A DNA stretch of 64,000 bases, taken from Massilia sp. YIM B02769 (lineage in GTDB: Bacteria; Pseudomonadota; Gammaproteobacteria; Burkholderiales; Burkholderiaceae_D). Each line of letters begins with the position of its first letter. Within the stretch, counting starts at the first letter, position 1. The position numbers and the translations under genes are program-made. This document shows, one piece after another, positions 27,844 to 36,363 of the stretch. The stretch covers positions 219,823 to 283,822 of the forward strand of contig NZ_JASNRC010000004.1 of assembly GCF_030411995.1 (NCBI RefSeq). The letters are read 5' to 3'. The notes beneath the pieces are model-generated. The model was given only the letters and a program-made list of their open reading frames with translations, was not told the origin of the DNA and did not search any database.

Positions 27844-29082
27844 TCAGAAGTTCAGGGTCACGCTGCGCGGGCAATGGTCGCTGGTGTCGATGCGCTGGCC
27901 CGGCTGCTGCACGACGGCCGTCTTGCGCGAACCGATTTCCGGCGCCTGGCGCGCCGCCAGGGCGCCGCTCAGCACAATGTGGTCGAGGCCGGTGAAGCCG
28001 CGGCAGCCGGTGTCGACATTCGTCAGCGGCACCTGCTTCAGCGCACGCGTGCCATCGTTCAGTTCCTGCCACAGGTAGCGCGTGGCGACCTTGCCGTTGG
28101 CGTCCTGCGGCGGCACGCCGGCGGGGTTGCTGCCGTCGGTACGCACCTGCCCAGGGCGGATGTTGGCGGCCGCTTCCTCGTCGATGCGGCGGTTGAAGTC
28201 GCCCAGCAGCACGAAGTCGGGGCTGCGCTGCGCCACGCTGTCGAGCCAGCGCTCGATCGGCGCGACCTGGCGGTTCAGCACCTGGCAGGCAGGGTTCGGA
28301 TCGTCGAGCAGGCGCGCCTGGTAGATCGGGGTCGGCACGATGTTGGCGCAGCTCGACTTCAGGTGCACGTTCAGGAAGCTGAGGCGGCGGTCCGCCCATT
28401 CCAGTTCGAGCGTCAGGCCCGGACGCACCTTGTGCGCATCCTTGGCGCCCGGGTTGTCGCTCACCGCCAGGTCCTCGTTCACGCTGCACTTGGCGCCGGT
28501 CTCGCCCATGCTCTTGTCCCAGGCGAATGCCGTGGTCTGGAAACCATCGTGCGGCGCGTCGCAGGTGCCGAAGCGGTCGGCATGCTTGCCGAGCAGTGTC
28601 TTGATCACCTCGGCCGAACGCACTTCCTGGAAGGCGATCACTTTCACGCCGCCCTTTTCGATCAAATCGGCGATGGTCGCCTGCAGGCCGGCCAGTTTGG
28701 CGGCGTAGTCGGCGCTCGTCGGCGGCGCGGCGTTGTCGCGGCCCAGGTAGGCGTTACATGGGACCATCATCGAGGCTTTCTCCGGGCCGCCGGCCAGGCG
28801 CGTGGTGTCGGCCACGCACTGGCGCGCCGCCTGCACTGCTTCGTCGGTCGGGCGCGACTGGCCTTTCTCGCGCTTCGGACGGGTATCGCACCAGTTCACG
28901 GCCGTGCAGACGGCTGCGTGACGGTCGAAATCCTGCTGCGAACCGGCCCAGGCCAGGTTGAAGGAGGCGACGCCGATTTGCGCCGGCGGTGCCGGCTGGG
29001 ATGACGGCACCGGCTGGGCGGCGTGGACGGAGGCGCTGGCAAACAGCGTCATCAGGAAGGCAACGGGCGTGGAGGTAATCAT
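27844..29082 (-). CDS. Secreted endonuclease/exonuclease/phosphatase-family protein
   Basis: 412 residues. A signal peptide (MITSTPVAFLMTLFASASVHA) precedes an EEP-fold domain with the family motifs VASFNLAWAG (start of the fold), AFQEVRS (metal-binding Glu), LNVHLKSSC, LLGDFNRR (catalytic Asp-Phe-Asn) and the terminal TSDHCPRSV (catalytic Asp-His). Substrates in this superfamily include DNA, phosphoinositides and sphingomyelin; which one applies is unclear. The start at 29082 is chosen for the signal peptide, because the frame remains open far upstream without one. It ends at a clear terminator. Confidence 0.78.
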   Translation of the reverse strand: MITSTPVAFLMTLFASASVHAAQPVPSSQPAPPAQIGVASFNLAWAGSQQDFDRHAAVCTAVNWCDTRPKREKGQSRPTDEAVQAARQCVADTTRLAGGPEKASMMVPCNAYLGRDNAAPPTSADYAAKLAGLQATIADLIEKGGVKVIAFQEVRSAEVIKTLLGKHADRFGTCDAPHDGFQTTAFAWDKSMGETGAKCSVNEDLAVSDNPGAKDAHKVRPGLTLELEWADRRLSFLNVHLKSSCANIVPTPIYQARLLDDPNPACQVLNRQVAPIERWLDSVAQRSPDFVLLGDFNRRIDEEAAANIRPGQVRTDGSNPAGVPPQDANGKVATRYLWQELNDGTRALKQVPLTNVDTGCRGFTGLDHIVLSGALAARQAPEIGSRKTAVVQQPGQRIDTSDHCPRSVTLNF

Positions 29083-29276
29083 GCGATACGAAGTTTCATC
29101 GGTGAGGACGCCGCAGGCAGTACGGCTGGCCGGCGCGATTGACGCGCTTGGAATCCCGGATAAGTGGAACCGTGGATTATCGCGGAGTTCGTTCGGCGCG
29201 GCAATGGCGCTGGGCCACCGCCCGCCGCCAACGGGTCGGTGACGTGGCCTTACCCATCCGGGTCGATCCACCGGCG

Positions 29277-29549
29277 TCAGGATTCGGGGCTGGGATCGGC
29301 GCGGTCCAGGTCCTTCCCCCCGTCCAGGACCACGGCGGCGCGCTCCATGCGCATGCTCTCCGATACCGACCGGCCATCTTCCTCGACGGTCTCGGGCGGA
29401 TCGAGCATGTCGGCAAGCATGGCCTGCAGCTCCGGTGTATCCCACGGCAGGCCGCCGCGCTGCCTGGCATGGATGTAATGCCTGATCTCGCTTTCCTGCT
29501 CCGGGCTCAGCGGCAGCCCGCGAAACGTGTTCGCGAATTCGAATGTCAT
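29277..29549 (-). CDS. Small hypothetical protein
   Basis: 90 residues, acidic, without signal peptide or membrane segment. The start is well supported by a near-perfect ribosome binding site (GAGGAGGAAGC) directly upstream of MTFEFANTFRGLPLSPEQ. The sequence is rich in Glu/Pro/Asp toward the end. I do not recognise a family. It is on the same strand as the EEP hydrolase, 195 bases upstream of it. Confidence 0.55.
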   Translation of the reverse strand: MTFEFANTFRGLPLSPEQESEIRHYIHARQRGGLPWDTPELQAMLADMLDPPETVEEDGRSVSESMRMERAAVVLDGGKDLDRADPSPES

Positions 29550-29734
29550 GATGCTTCCTCCTCGGCTCCGGCGAGCCACTACACCGAACCTACGCCCATT
29601 CGTCCTGCTCCGGCGCACGGCATAGCGGAGCGAAAAAGCTGGTCTTTGTCGCTACTGCGCGTATGATGAATCGCACCGGCGCGCTGCGGACGCCGTCTCC
29701 GGCATGTGGCCCGGCATCCAGTCATGGAGGATCG

Positions 29735-29971
29735 ATGCACAGTAACGAGCGCCAGCGGCGCAGCGACGAGCCGACAGCGAACGCCGTGGCGCGTGGCCTG
29801 AACATCCTGGCGGTGCGCGACGCCCACGTCGCCAGGCGCTACATGCAGCACAAGCGTGTGCCGCGCGACGTGATTGCCCGCGTCCTCGCCCATCCGGCGC
29901 TGCGGCGCCGCGAAAGCGCCGGGCAATCGGTCTCGGAAGCGATCAGCCCGTCCACGGCAGACGATGCATGA
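29735..29971 (+). CDS. Small basic protein, member of a locally duplicated family
   Basis: 78 residues. The core VARRYMQHKRVPRDVIARVL followed by HPALRR resembles the core of the small protein encoded at 32897-33157 (LAADALARNGIALGVALRVL, then RPWMRR): a short helix, a central V/I-P or I-A turn, then A-RVL-x-x-P-x-x-RR. The start at 29735 has GGAGG 6 bases upstream. The stop overlaps a possible ATG of the following diguanylate cyclase, so they may be co-transcribed. The role is unknown. Confidence 0.55.
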   Translation: MHSNERQRRSDEPTANAVARGLNILAVRDAHVARRYMQHKRVPRDVIARVLAHPALRRRESAGQSVSEAISPSTADDA

Positions 29972-30015
29972 CACCCTGGCCGCTACCGCGGCCATCACAG
30001 CAAGTGGAGCCGACG

Positions 30016-31065
30016 ATGACACGCAACACCGAATCCAGCACCGAAGCCGGACAACTACGGGCCTTGCTCACCATGTCGCGCGAACTGATGCAGGCCGACG
30101 ACCCGTTCGCCGCGCTGGTGCTGGCCGGCCGCGCGATGGCCGAACTCGCCCATGCCGGCCGCGCCCTGCTGCTGGTACGCGGAGAAGTAAACGCGTCCAT
30201 CGGCTTCGACCGTGCAGGCAAGCCGCGCAAGGCCGGGGCCAGCCACGACTGGTACCGCGCCGCGCTGGCGCGGCTGGAAGGTGAGCCGGGCAGCGCAGGA
30301 GAAACCGGCGGCGCGGCAGGCTCGCGCACGATCATGGTGAGCGTGCCGGCCCGGCACACCATGGCCGTGCTGGTCGCCGGCTGGACCGACGATGCCGCGC
30401 CGGAGTCCTGGGAAGGACGCCGCCGTCTTCTCGGCACGATCCTCGAACTGTGCACCGCGACGCTCGGCCGGATCTCGGACCGCAGTGCGCTCGAAGACCT
30501 GGTCTCGACGCAGTACCAGCAGATGGCGGGCGCGGCCCAGGCGCACGCCGACGAAATGGCGCGCCGTGACGCATCCGAAGGCGCGATGCGCGCCCTGGCG
30601 CTGACCGACGTCCTGACCGGCCTGAACAACCGGCGCGGCTTCTTCATCCAGGCCGAGCACATGTTCAGGCTGGCCCGGCGCAGGCATGCCAGCTGTTCCG
30701 TGATCTATGCCGACATCGATGGCCTGAAGCTGGTGAACGACCAGCTCGGCCATGCCGCCGGCGACGAGCTGATACGGGACGCCGCCGCCGTGCTGCGCGA
30801 ATCCCTGCGCGACAGCGACGTGCTGGCGCGCCTGGGCGGCGATGAATTCGCCGCTTTCGTCCTCAATGACGCCCATCCGCGCGTGATGCTGGGAAGGCTG
30901 CAGGACAACCTGCGCGCGTTCAACCTGATGCAGGAGCGTAGCTACCGTCTTGCGATCAGCGCCGGCGCGGTGCAGTGCGATCCCCACGGCAGTACGGCGC
31001 TGCTCGACTATGTCCAGTCGGCGGACCGGGAAATGTATCTGCACAAACGCAGCTGCCTGCACTAA
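30016..31065 (+). CDS. Diguanylate cyclase (GGDEF domain)
   Basis: 349 residues. The N-terminal region (about 1-155) looks like a GAF-type sensor fold, then a helical linker, and a GGDEF domain at about 190-345. The active-site motif GGDEF is intact at 274-278, and an RxxD product-inhibition site (RDSD, 265-268) sits five residues before it, so an active, feedback-inhibited c-di-GMP synthase is expected. There is no membrane segment, so it is cytoplasmic. The start at 30016 is supported by GGAG at 30006-30009; an ATG at 29968 overlapping the previous gene is possible. The signal sensed is unknown. Confidence 0.85.
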   Translation: MTRNTESSTEAGQLRALLTMSRELMQADDPFAALVLAGRAMAELAHAGRALLLVRGEVNASIGFDRAGKPRKAGASHDWYRAALARLEGEPGSAGETGGAAGSRTIMVSVPARHTMAVLVAGWTDDAAPESWEGRRRLLGTILELCTATLGRISDRSALEDLVSTQYQQMAGAAQAHADEMARRDASEGAMRALALTDVLTGLNNRRGFFIQAEHMFRLARRRHASCSVIYADIDGLKLVNDQLGHAAGDELIRDAAAVLRESLRDSDVLARLGGDEFAAFVLNDAHPRVMLGRLQDNLRAFNLMQERSYRLAISAGAVQCDPHGSTALLDYVQSADREMYLHKRSCLH

Positions 31066-31116
31066 CAACCTACCTCGGTAGACAGGTTCCAAAAGCCTGT
31101 GCGGAGTCGTTTTTTG

Positions 31117-31455
31117 TCAGGCAACCGGGAGCGACAGTCCTGGCTCACGGTGCGCATAGTCCAGCGCGGCAGACAGCAAGTCGTAGCGATATGCGCCATA
31201 GCGGTAGTAGCCGTATTCGAAGACGATACCGTGCTTGTCCATCTGAAGCCGCTCCTCGGGTGTGGGTCCGGCCCATTGCTTCCATTGACGCGGCACGGGC
31301 GCCTCGCCGGCAGCGGGCCTGGTCCGATCCAGCCTGCCATAACGCAGCGCGTCTGCGAGATGGTCGTAACTGTACTCCCTGTAATGGTATGCGCGTCCAT
31401 CGAAGGAAATGCCGAGCGCTTCGGCCTCGGGCGGCAGAACGGGTAATGCATCCAT
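31117..31455 (-). CDS. Small protein with an internal tandem duplication
   Basis: 112 residues. Two similar blocks are visible: GISFDGRAYHYREYSYDHLA continuing DALRYGR (about 15-42) and GIVFEYGYYRYGAYRYDLLS continuing AALDYAHR (about 77-104), both alternating aromatic residues followed by an amphipathic helix. The start at 31455 has GAGGA 6 bases upstream; the longer open frame upstream is not coding-like. Tyrosine content is exceptional. I do not recognise the family. It is next to, and on the same strand as, the histidine kinase gene. Confidence 0.6.
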   Translation of the reverse strand: MDALPVLPPEAEALGISFDGRAYHYREYSYDHLADALRYGRLDRTRPAAGEAPVPRQWKQWAGPTPEERLQMDKHGIVFEYGYYRYGAYRYDLLSAALDYAHREPGLSLPVA

Positions 31456-31625
31456 GGTGTCCTCGCAGTCGGCCAAATCGCAGGATGATCGGCAGCGGCG
31501 ATGACCGGCCATCGATCCGGCAGCGCTTGCCGAGCGGCAGGCACTCCGCTCGAACATGGCTGGCACACTGCCATTGTGTACCAATGACCGCGCGTACGGA
31601 TCACATGGGCAGAAATATTCGATTC

Positions 31626-32789
31626 TCAGGCCGGTGCTGTTTGCCGCACCACGGGAAGGACAAAGTGCAGACAGGTACCCTGCCCCCGCCCTGGACTGTC
31701 GGCGGACACCTGGCCGCCGTGCGCACGGGTCACGCTGCGTGCGATCGCGAGTCCGAGTCCGGCGCCCGAGACCACGCGGCCGGGATGCGGGGCAAACTTG
31801 CGGAAGGGCTCGAACAGGAGCGGCAGTTCGTCCGACTCGACGCCGATACCACGGTCGACGACACGTATCTCCAGGAACACGCCGTCGACCGCGACCGCCA
31901 GCGAAATCCCGGCGCCATCGTCGGAATACTGGCTGGCATTGTGCAGGGCATTGCCGAGCGCCTGCCCGAGGCGTTCGGGATCGCACCAGAGGACGGCATC
32001 GCAGTCTTGCTCGCACATATCAATGTCTGTGTGCAGCTGCTGGCCGCGCTCGCGCAGCAGGCCATCGACCATGTCGCGCGCGCAGGCCAGTACCTCGTCC
32101 AGGCTGGCGGCGCGCATCGCTACCGGAATCTCGCAGGCATGATCGATGCGGGCGCCGTCGAGCAAGTCGTCGATGAAGCGCCCCAGTTGCCGCGTCTGGC
32201 GCTCGATCACGCGCGCCATCCTCGCAATGCCAGGCTCGCCGGGCTGGCGCCGCAGGATCGCAGCGACGGCCATGACCGATGCCAGCGGGTTACGCAGCTC
32301 ATGGCCCAGCATCCGCAGGAATCCGGTCCGGCCATCACGCGCGAGGGCAAGCTCGTGCTCCAGGCGGCGCCGCACGCTGATGTCGGTCAGCGAGCACAGC
32401 ACGCCCGCAGCGGCGTTGCCGTCCTGGCCAACCGGCCGTGCGTGGACCACCAGGCAGCGCTTCTGGCCATCGGCCGACTCCGCGACCAGCTCGGTCGCGG
32501 CAACGGCGGCGCCGCTGCGCTGCGCGAGCGCGGCCGGCGCAGCCGACTTCTCGAGCGCGCTTCCATCGGCCCGGTACAGCGCCGCAAAGCCGTCCCAGCG
32601 TGCGTCCTCGGCCGGTGAAGGGCACCCGCCCCACAGCCGCCGTGCCGCGCTGTTGCAATGCAGGACAGCACCGCCCGGCGAGCAGAACCAGGCCGGACAG
32701 CCGATCTGCTCGATCAGCTGTCCATAGACATTGGGTGCGAGGTCGGTGCTTGGAGGCCATGTCCGCCGCCTTTCGTGTTTCCATGCCAC
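31626..32789 (-). CDS. Orphan PAS sensor histidine kinase
   Basis: 387 residues. A PAS-like domain spans about 20-135 (YGQLIEQIGCPAWFCSPGGA). The HisKA dimerisation helix has the phosphoacceptor in MLGHELRNPLAS (His163), and the ATPase domain carries ALGNALHNASQYS (N box), RVVDRGIGV (G1), FEPFRKF (F box) and GAGLGLAIARS (G2). There is no transmembrane segment, so it is a soluble kinase. No response regulator gene is adjacent, although the large REC-PAS-GGDEF-EAL protein at 36.4-38.8 kb is nearby. AGGAG lies 12 bases before the start. Confidence 0.85.
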   Translation of the reverse strand: MAWKHERRRTWPPSTDLAPNVYGQLIEQIGCPAWFCSPGGAVLHCNSAARRLWGGCPSPAEDARWDGFAALYRADGSALEKSAAPAALAQRSGAAVAATELVAESADGQKRCLVVHARPVGQDGNAAAGVLCSLTDISVRRRLEHELALARDGRTGFLRMLGHELRNPLASVMAVAAILRRQPGEPGIARMARVIERQTRQLGRFIDDLLDGARIDHACEIPVAMRAASLDEVLACARDMVDGLLRERGQQLHTDIDMCEQDCDAVLWCDPERLGQALGNALHNASQYSDDGAGISLAVAVDGVFLEIRVVDRGIGVESDELPLLFEPFRKFAPHPGRVVSGAGLGLAIARSVTRAHGGQVSADSPGRGQGTCLHFVLPVVRQTAPA

Positions 32790-32896
32790 AGCGGCTCCTG
32801 ATAGTGATCTCTCGGTACATTATGAACGCCGCTTCCGGATCGGACGTAGGACGCTCGGCAGTGCGCATGTCGTCATCGCGCCCATGCCGCACAGGA

Positions 32897-33157
32897 TCAG
32901 CCAGAACGGGTGGCACGTGCGGACGAGCGTCCGGCAATCACGGCAAGCTGCTCGCCTCTTACGCGGCGAACGGAATCAACGCTTGCCGTCGGCATGTGCC
33001 GCCGCATCCATGGCCGGGTCAGGACGCGCAGTGCCACCCCGAGCGCTATGCCGTTTCTCGCCAGTGCGTCGGCGGCGAGGCGTATGTTCTGCGTGCGGTA
33101 GTTGCGCACGATCGCATCGATCAGGATGGCGCTCAGGCGGTCGGTTCGTGTATGCAT
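32897..33157 (-). CDS. Small basic protein, paralogue of the one at 29735
   Basis: 86 residues, rich in Arg. The central stretch LAADALARNGIALGVALRVL, then TRPWMRRH, matches the core of the small protein at 29735-29971. The N-terminus MHTRTDRLSAILIDAIVRNY looks helical. There is no signal peptide or cysteine. The two copies flank the diguanylate cyclase/histidine kinase segment on opposite strands. The function is unknown; small size and helix content leave a DNA-binding role possible, but no motif proves it. Confidence 0.5.
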   Translation of the reverse strand: MHTRTDRLSAILIDAIVRNYRTQNIRLAADALARNGIALGVALRVLTRPWMRRHMPTASVDSVRRVRGEQLAVIAGRSSARATRSG

Positions 33158-33303
33158 TGGCCAGTCCGGTATCCGTTCGAGGGTAAAATGCCACAGTCGC
33201 GGGCGATTGCCTGCATGGGGCGGCGCCCAGTCAATCTACGCGCCAAGCGGGACGCTGTAAACACGCGCATCCGGTAGCGTTGCGCCGGCGCCCACGCCGT
33301 TAG

Positions 33304-34251
33304 TCACGCTGCCGGATGGGCGAGGAAGAAGCGCAGTATTTCCTCGCTGGCACTGGGACCGCGCGTATCCGTGTGGCTGCCATGCCGATTGCCGCCCGAC
33401 CAGGCGTGGCCGGTGCCGTGCACGGTCCATTCCTCGGCCAGCACGGCGCCCGTGCCTTCACGATGACACTCCCGGGTGAACGCGCGGCCGCCGCTGCAGC
33501 CGGTTTCCGCCACCATCGCGACGCCGGCATCCTCCTGCCGCTGCGCCACGCGGCTGTCGAGCGACTGGCGTATCACGCTGCGGCTATTCATTCGGTGCAC
33601 CGTCGTGTCGGCATCGCCATGGAAGACGATCACGGGGACGATCGACTCAGGGCGGGGCAGCGCGGGCACGGACGCATCGGAGCCGTTGCGCATCGCCAGC
33701 ATCGCGGAGGCCTCGCAGGTCGCGCTGCCGTGCGCCAGTCCGGAATGGCTGCCGACCGCTCTGAACAGGTCGGGATAGGTACGCCCCAGGATGACGGCCA
33801 TGGCGCCGCCTGCGGACAGGCCGGCGACCGCGACGCGCGCGGGATCCACGGCATGCTCGGCCATGATGCGCCGGGTGAGTCCCGCAAGCAGCGCCGGCTC
33901 GCCCGCACCGCGCTGATGATGGCTGTGTTCGTACCAGTTCCAGCACCGGTTCCAGTGCGCGCTGGCGGACTGCTCCGGGTACAGGACCAGGCAGCCGTGC
34001 TCCTGGGCCAGTGCGTTCATCCCGGTGCCCGAAGCAAAATCGGCGGCATCCTGGCAGCAAGCATGCAACATCACGATCAGCGGCATGGGGCCGTCGCGTG
34101 CGCCGCCAGGGGTGAACAGGCGGTAGCGCAGCGTTCGCGCGCCTTCTTCATGGGTTCCGTAGCTGAAGCGGCTACCGGCAATGGACTGGGCCGGCAGGCC
34201 TTGCCAGGGCGCGGTCAACGATGACCAGGCTTCGAACAGGGTGTTGAACAT
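33304..34251 (-). CDS. PHB depolymerase-family esterase
   Basis: 315 residues, alpha/beta hydrolase. The oxyanion region PLIVMLHACCQDAADFA is the family's MLHGCTQ motif with changed residues, the lipase box is AGLSAGGAM with Ser146, VFHGDADTTVH supplies the Asp, and HGTGHAWSGG the His. Family members cut polyhydroxybutyrate, feruloyl or acetyl-xylan esters. There is no clear signal peptide, so an intracellular role is likely. The next gene on the same strand, 115 bases downstream, is a phasin, which links the pair to PHB granules. Confidence 0.82.
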   Translation of the reverse strand: MFNTLFEAWSSLTAPWQGLPAQSIAGSRFSYGTHEEGARTLRYRLFTPGGARDGPMPLIVMLHACCQDAADFASGTGMNALAQEHGCLVLYPEQSASAHWNRCWNWYEHSHHQRGAGEPALLAGLTRRIMAEHAVDPARVAVAGLSAGGAMAVILGRTYPDLFRAVGSHSGLAHGSATCEASAMLAMRNGSDASVPALPRPESIVPVIVFHGDADTTVHRMNSRSVIRQSLDSRVAQRQEDAGVAMVAETGCSGGRAFTRECHREGTGAVLAEEWTVHGTGHAWSGGNRHGSHTDTRGPSASEEILRFFLAHPAA

Positions 34252-34297
34252 GTGCGGGTTCCTCGACGGGGTGATGAATGGTCTCCTGCAGACGGAA

Positions 34298-34331
34298 GCG
34301 GCGGCGAAAACCGGATGGTCTGCGCCGCCGC
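34298..34331 (-). other. Hairpin between esterase and phasin genes
   Basis: A perfect 9-base stem (GCGGCGGCG / CGCCGCCGC) with a 16-base loop lies between the phasin stop codon and the esterase start. No T-run follows on either strand, so it is more likely an mRNA-stabilising or attenuating structure than a full terminator. The stem is low-complexity, so chance is possible. Confidence 0.35.
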
Positions 34332-34366
34332 AAGGAATGTCCCGTCAGACGGGGGAGCGAGGACGA

Positions 34367-34984
34367 TCAGCGCGCCGGGGGAGCTACCTTGTCGCGCGCC
34401 TGGCCATCGCCGCCCGGGATGCTGCCAGCACTGCGAGGCATGCCAGCCTGGCCGTCGGACTTCACGTTCACGACATCGTCCTTCAGCTCATTGAAAAACT
34501 GCGCGCCGGCCTTGACGCCGCGCTCCGCGTTCTTGGTGAAGGCATCGCGCGTGTTCTTCATCGTGTCCTCCTGCTCGCGCAGGCGCTCGTCGGTTTCTTC
34601 GCTCGAAACGCGGGTGACTTCGTCAGCCAGGGCACGCGCGGTACGCGAGGTTTCCTGCACATGCTGCTCGCTGACCCGGGTCAGGTCGACCTGGGTGCTG
34701 GCGGCAAGCTGCGACAACTGCTGCTGATAAGAAAGAAACTTCTCGGTGGATGGCTGGGCGCTCGATGCCGCTGCCGACAGCGCATCGGTGGGACGGCTGG
34801 TGGTCAGCATGCGCTGGGCAGTGCTGGTGGCCTCCTCAAGCAGGCCCTGCCCCAGCTGCATATGCAACTGGAAGACCTGCTGGAAGGCGCGCGAGACGGT
34901 CTGCGACAGCTCGTTCATGAAGGCGGTCTGCGCGTCGAAATGGGTACGCACGGCAGGATTGACGGATTGGGGGAACGGATACAT
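34367..34984 (-). CDS. Phasin family protein
   Basis: 205 residues. The first 100 residues are phasin-like: AFMNELSQTVSRAFQQVFQL, then amphipathic helices with many Ala, Gln and Ser, later LADEVTRVSSEETDE. Phasins coat polyhydroxyalkanoate granules in the cytoplasm and control their size. The tail is Gly/Asp/Lys-rich and disordered. AAAGG lies 6 bases before the start. A candidate PhaR-like palindrome (TGCACTTGTGC) is upstream near 35137. The PHB-depolymerase-like esterase is the adjacent gene. Confidence 0.85.
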   Translation of the reverse strand: MYPFPQSVNPAVRTHFDAQTAFMNELSQTVSRAFQQVFQLHMQLGQGLLEEATSTAQRMLTTSRPTDALSAAASSAQPSTEKFLSYQQQLSQLAASTQVDLTRVSEQHVQETSRTARALADEVTRVSSEETDERLREQEDTMKNTRDAFTKNAERGVKAGAQFFNELKDDVVNVKSDGQAGMPRSAGSIPGGDGQARDKVAPPAR

Positions 34985-35238
34985 GGAGTACCTTTCTGGG
35001 ATGGAATGACCTGGAGATGCTTGCGCCGGACGCAATACATTGATGTGTCTGGCGAGAATGGCAGCACGGCGGATGCCGTCTGGGAGAGGACGATCGGTGA
35101 AGATCGCATGGGACCTGCACACTATGCGCTCTTTTCTGCACTTGTGCGGCCAATGCACACATCTATTTTCGTGGCGTGGCGCTCGGCAATCTATTGCTTC
35201 TATCGGGACCTGGCCATCGGTGGGCGCCGGCCCCGCGC

Positions 35239-35856
35239 TCAGGCGACATGGCGCAGGACGGCGACGTAGTGGCACATGCTGCCGGCCAGGACGAACAGGT
35301 GCCAGATACCGTGGCCGTGGCGCAGCCTGTGATCGGTGGCATAGAAGGCGATGCCGGCCGTATAACACAGGCCGCCGGCTGCCAGCCAGGCGAAACCCGC
35401 ACTGCCGAGCGCATCGACCAGGGCGCCGCTCCAGGCAACGGCGAGCCAGCCCATCGCCAGGTAGATGAGGAGCGAGACGATGCGCGCCCCCCTGGCGTAC
35501 CAGAGCTCCTGGACGATCCCGGCCACGCCGAGCGTCCATACGATGCCGAACATGGTCCAGCCGGCGGTCCCGCGCAGGCTCACGAGCGTGAACGGCGTAT
35601 AGGTGCCGGCAATCAGGAGGTAGATGGCGCAATGGTCCATCTTGCGCAGCACATCCTTGGCCGCGCCGTGCAGGCTGTGGTACAGGGTCGACGTCAGGTA
35701 CAGGGTCAGGAGCGTTGCAGCGTAGACGCTGCAGCCCGCGATCGTCCACGGGTCGCCGCCACGCACCGCCGTGACGACCAGGAACGCACCGCTGCCGGCT
35801 GCGAGCAGCGCGCCCACGGCATGGGAAATGCTGTTGAAGCGTTCACCGTGGAGCAT
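35239..35856 (-). CDS. trhA: Hemolysin III / PAQR-family membrane protein
   Basis: 205 residues, typical for this family. Seven hydrophobic segments run through the protein. The conserved histidine-rich motifs are SHAVGALLA near 11, STLYHS near 56 with KMDHCAIYLLIAGTYTPFTL near 72, and the C-terminal HGHGIWHLFVLAGSMCHY, which together form a metal site in PAQR proteins. The Escherichia coli homologue has been linked to membrane fluidity control. It is a solo gene, 73 bases downstream of a small unknown gene on the same strand. Confidence 0.85.
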   Translation of the reverse strand: MLHGERFNSISHAVGALLAAGSGAFLVVTAVRGGDPWTIAGCSVYAATLLTLYLTSTLYHSLHGAAKDVLRKMDHCAIYLLIAGTYTPFTLVSLRGTAGWTMFGIVWTLGVAGIVQELWYARGARIVSLLIYLAMGWLAVAWSGALVDALGSAGFAWLAAGGLCYTAGIAFYATDHRLRHGHGIWHLFVLAGSMCHYVAVLRHVA

Positions 35857-35928
35857 GTGCGTCCTGTCTGGCCTGCACGAGCGCTAACGGCCGCGCAATG
35901 GCAGCCGGGAAGTGCGCGCCCTGGTCTG

Positions 35929-36252
35929 CTAGCGCGCGTTGCGCTGGTGGTCGGCCAGCGCGGCCTGGATGAGCGCCCTGGCCGGCTGCAAGCGCCAGTG
36001 CCGCGATGGATGCATGCCATGCTCCCCGCGCTTCCCGGATGAATCCTCCGTCTTGTCCCGGCCGATCAAGGCAAGCATCGCCGCGCCGGGCGGCGCCGGG
36101 TCCAGCTGCTCCCACCTGATTCGGAGACGGTCGACGATGGCGCAGATCTCCTCGCGCTTGACGCCGCGCTGTGACAGGTAAGGAACGATCTCTTGCGCAA
36201 TCGCTCCCCACTGAGAAAATATCTTGGCAGGAAACTCAAGGACTGTATGCAT
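35929..36252 (-). CDS. Small hypothetical protein
   Basis: 107 residues. The N-terminal 50 residues look like helices (QEIVPYLSQRGVKREEICAI), while the C-terminus is basic and probably disordered. A weak ribosome binding site (GAAAG) precedes the ATG. There is no membrane segment. I do not recognise a family; its place between the PAQR gene and the c-di-GMP enzyme gives no functional hint. Confidence 0.5.
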   Translation of the reverse strand: MHTVLEFPAKIFSQWGAIAQEIVPYLSQRGVKREEICAIVDRLRIRWEQLDPAPPGAAMLALIGRDKTEDSSGKRGEHGMHPSRHWRLQPARALIQAALADHQRNAR

Positions 36253-36363
36253 TGCGTCTTTCGTGGGCTCGAAACGGGTGCCGGATCCATGACACTATGC
36301 GCCAAGGCGCCTGCGTACGGAACAAGAAAGTTGTAAGTGTCTCTTCCGATGGGAGCGCACCCG

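Noticed and set aside
31456..32016. N-terminal extension of the small duplicated protein to 299 residues
   Set aside because: The added part overlaps the histidine kinase gene, is Arg/Pro-rich and the internal ATG at 31455 has a good ribosome binding site.
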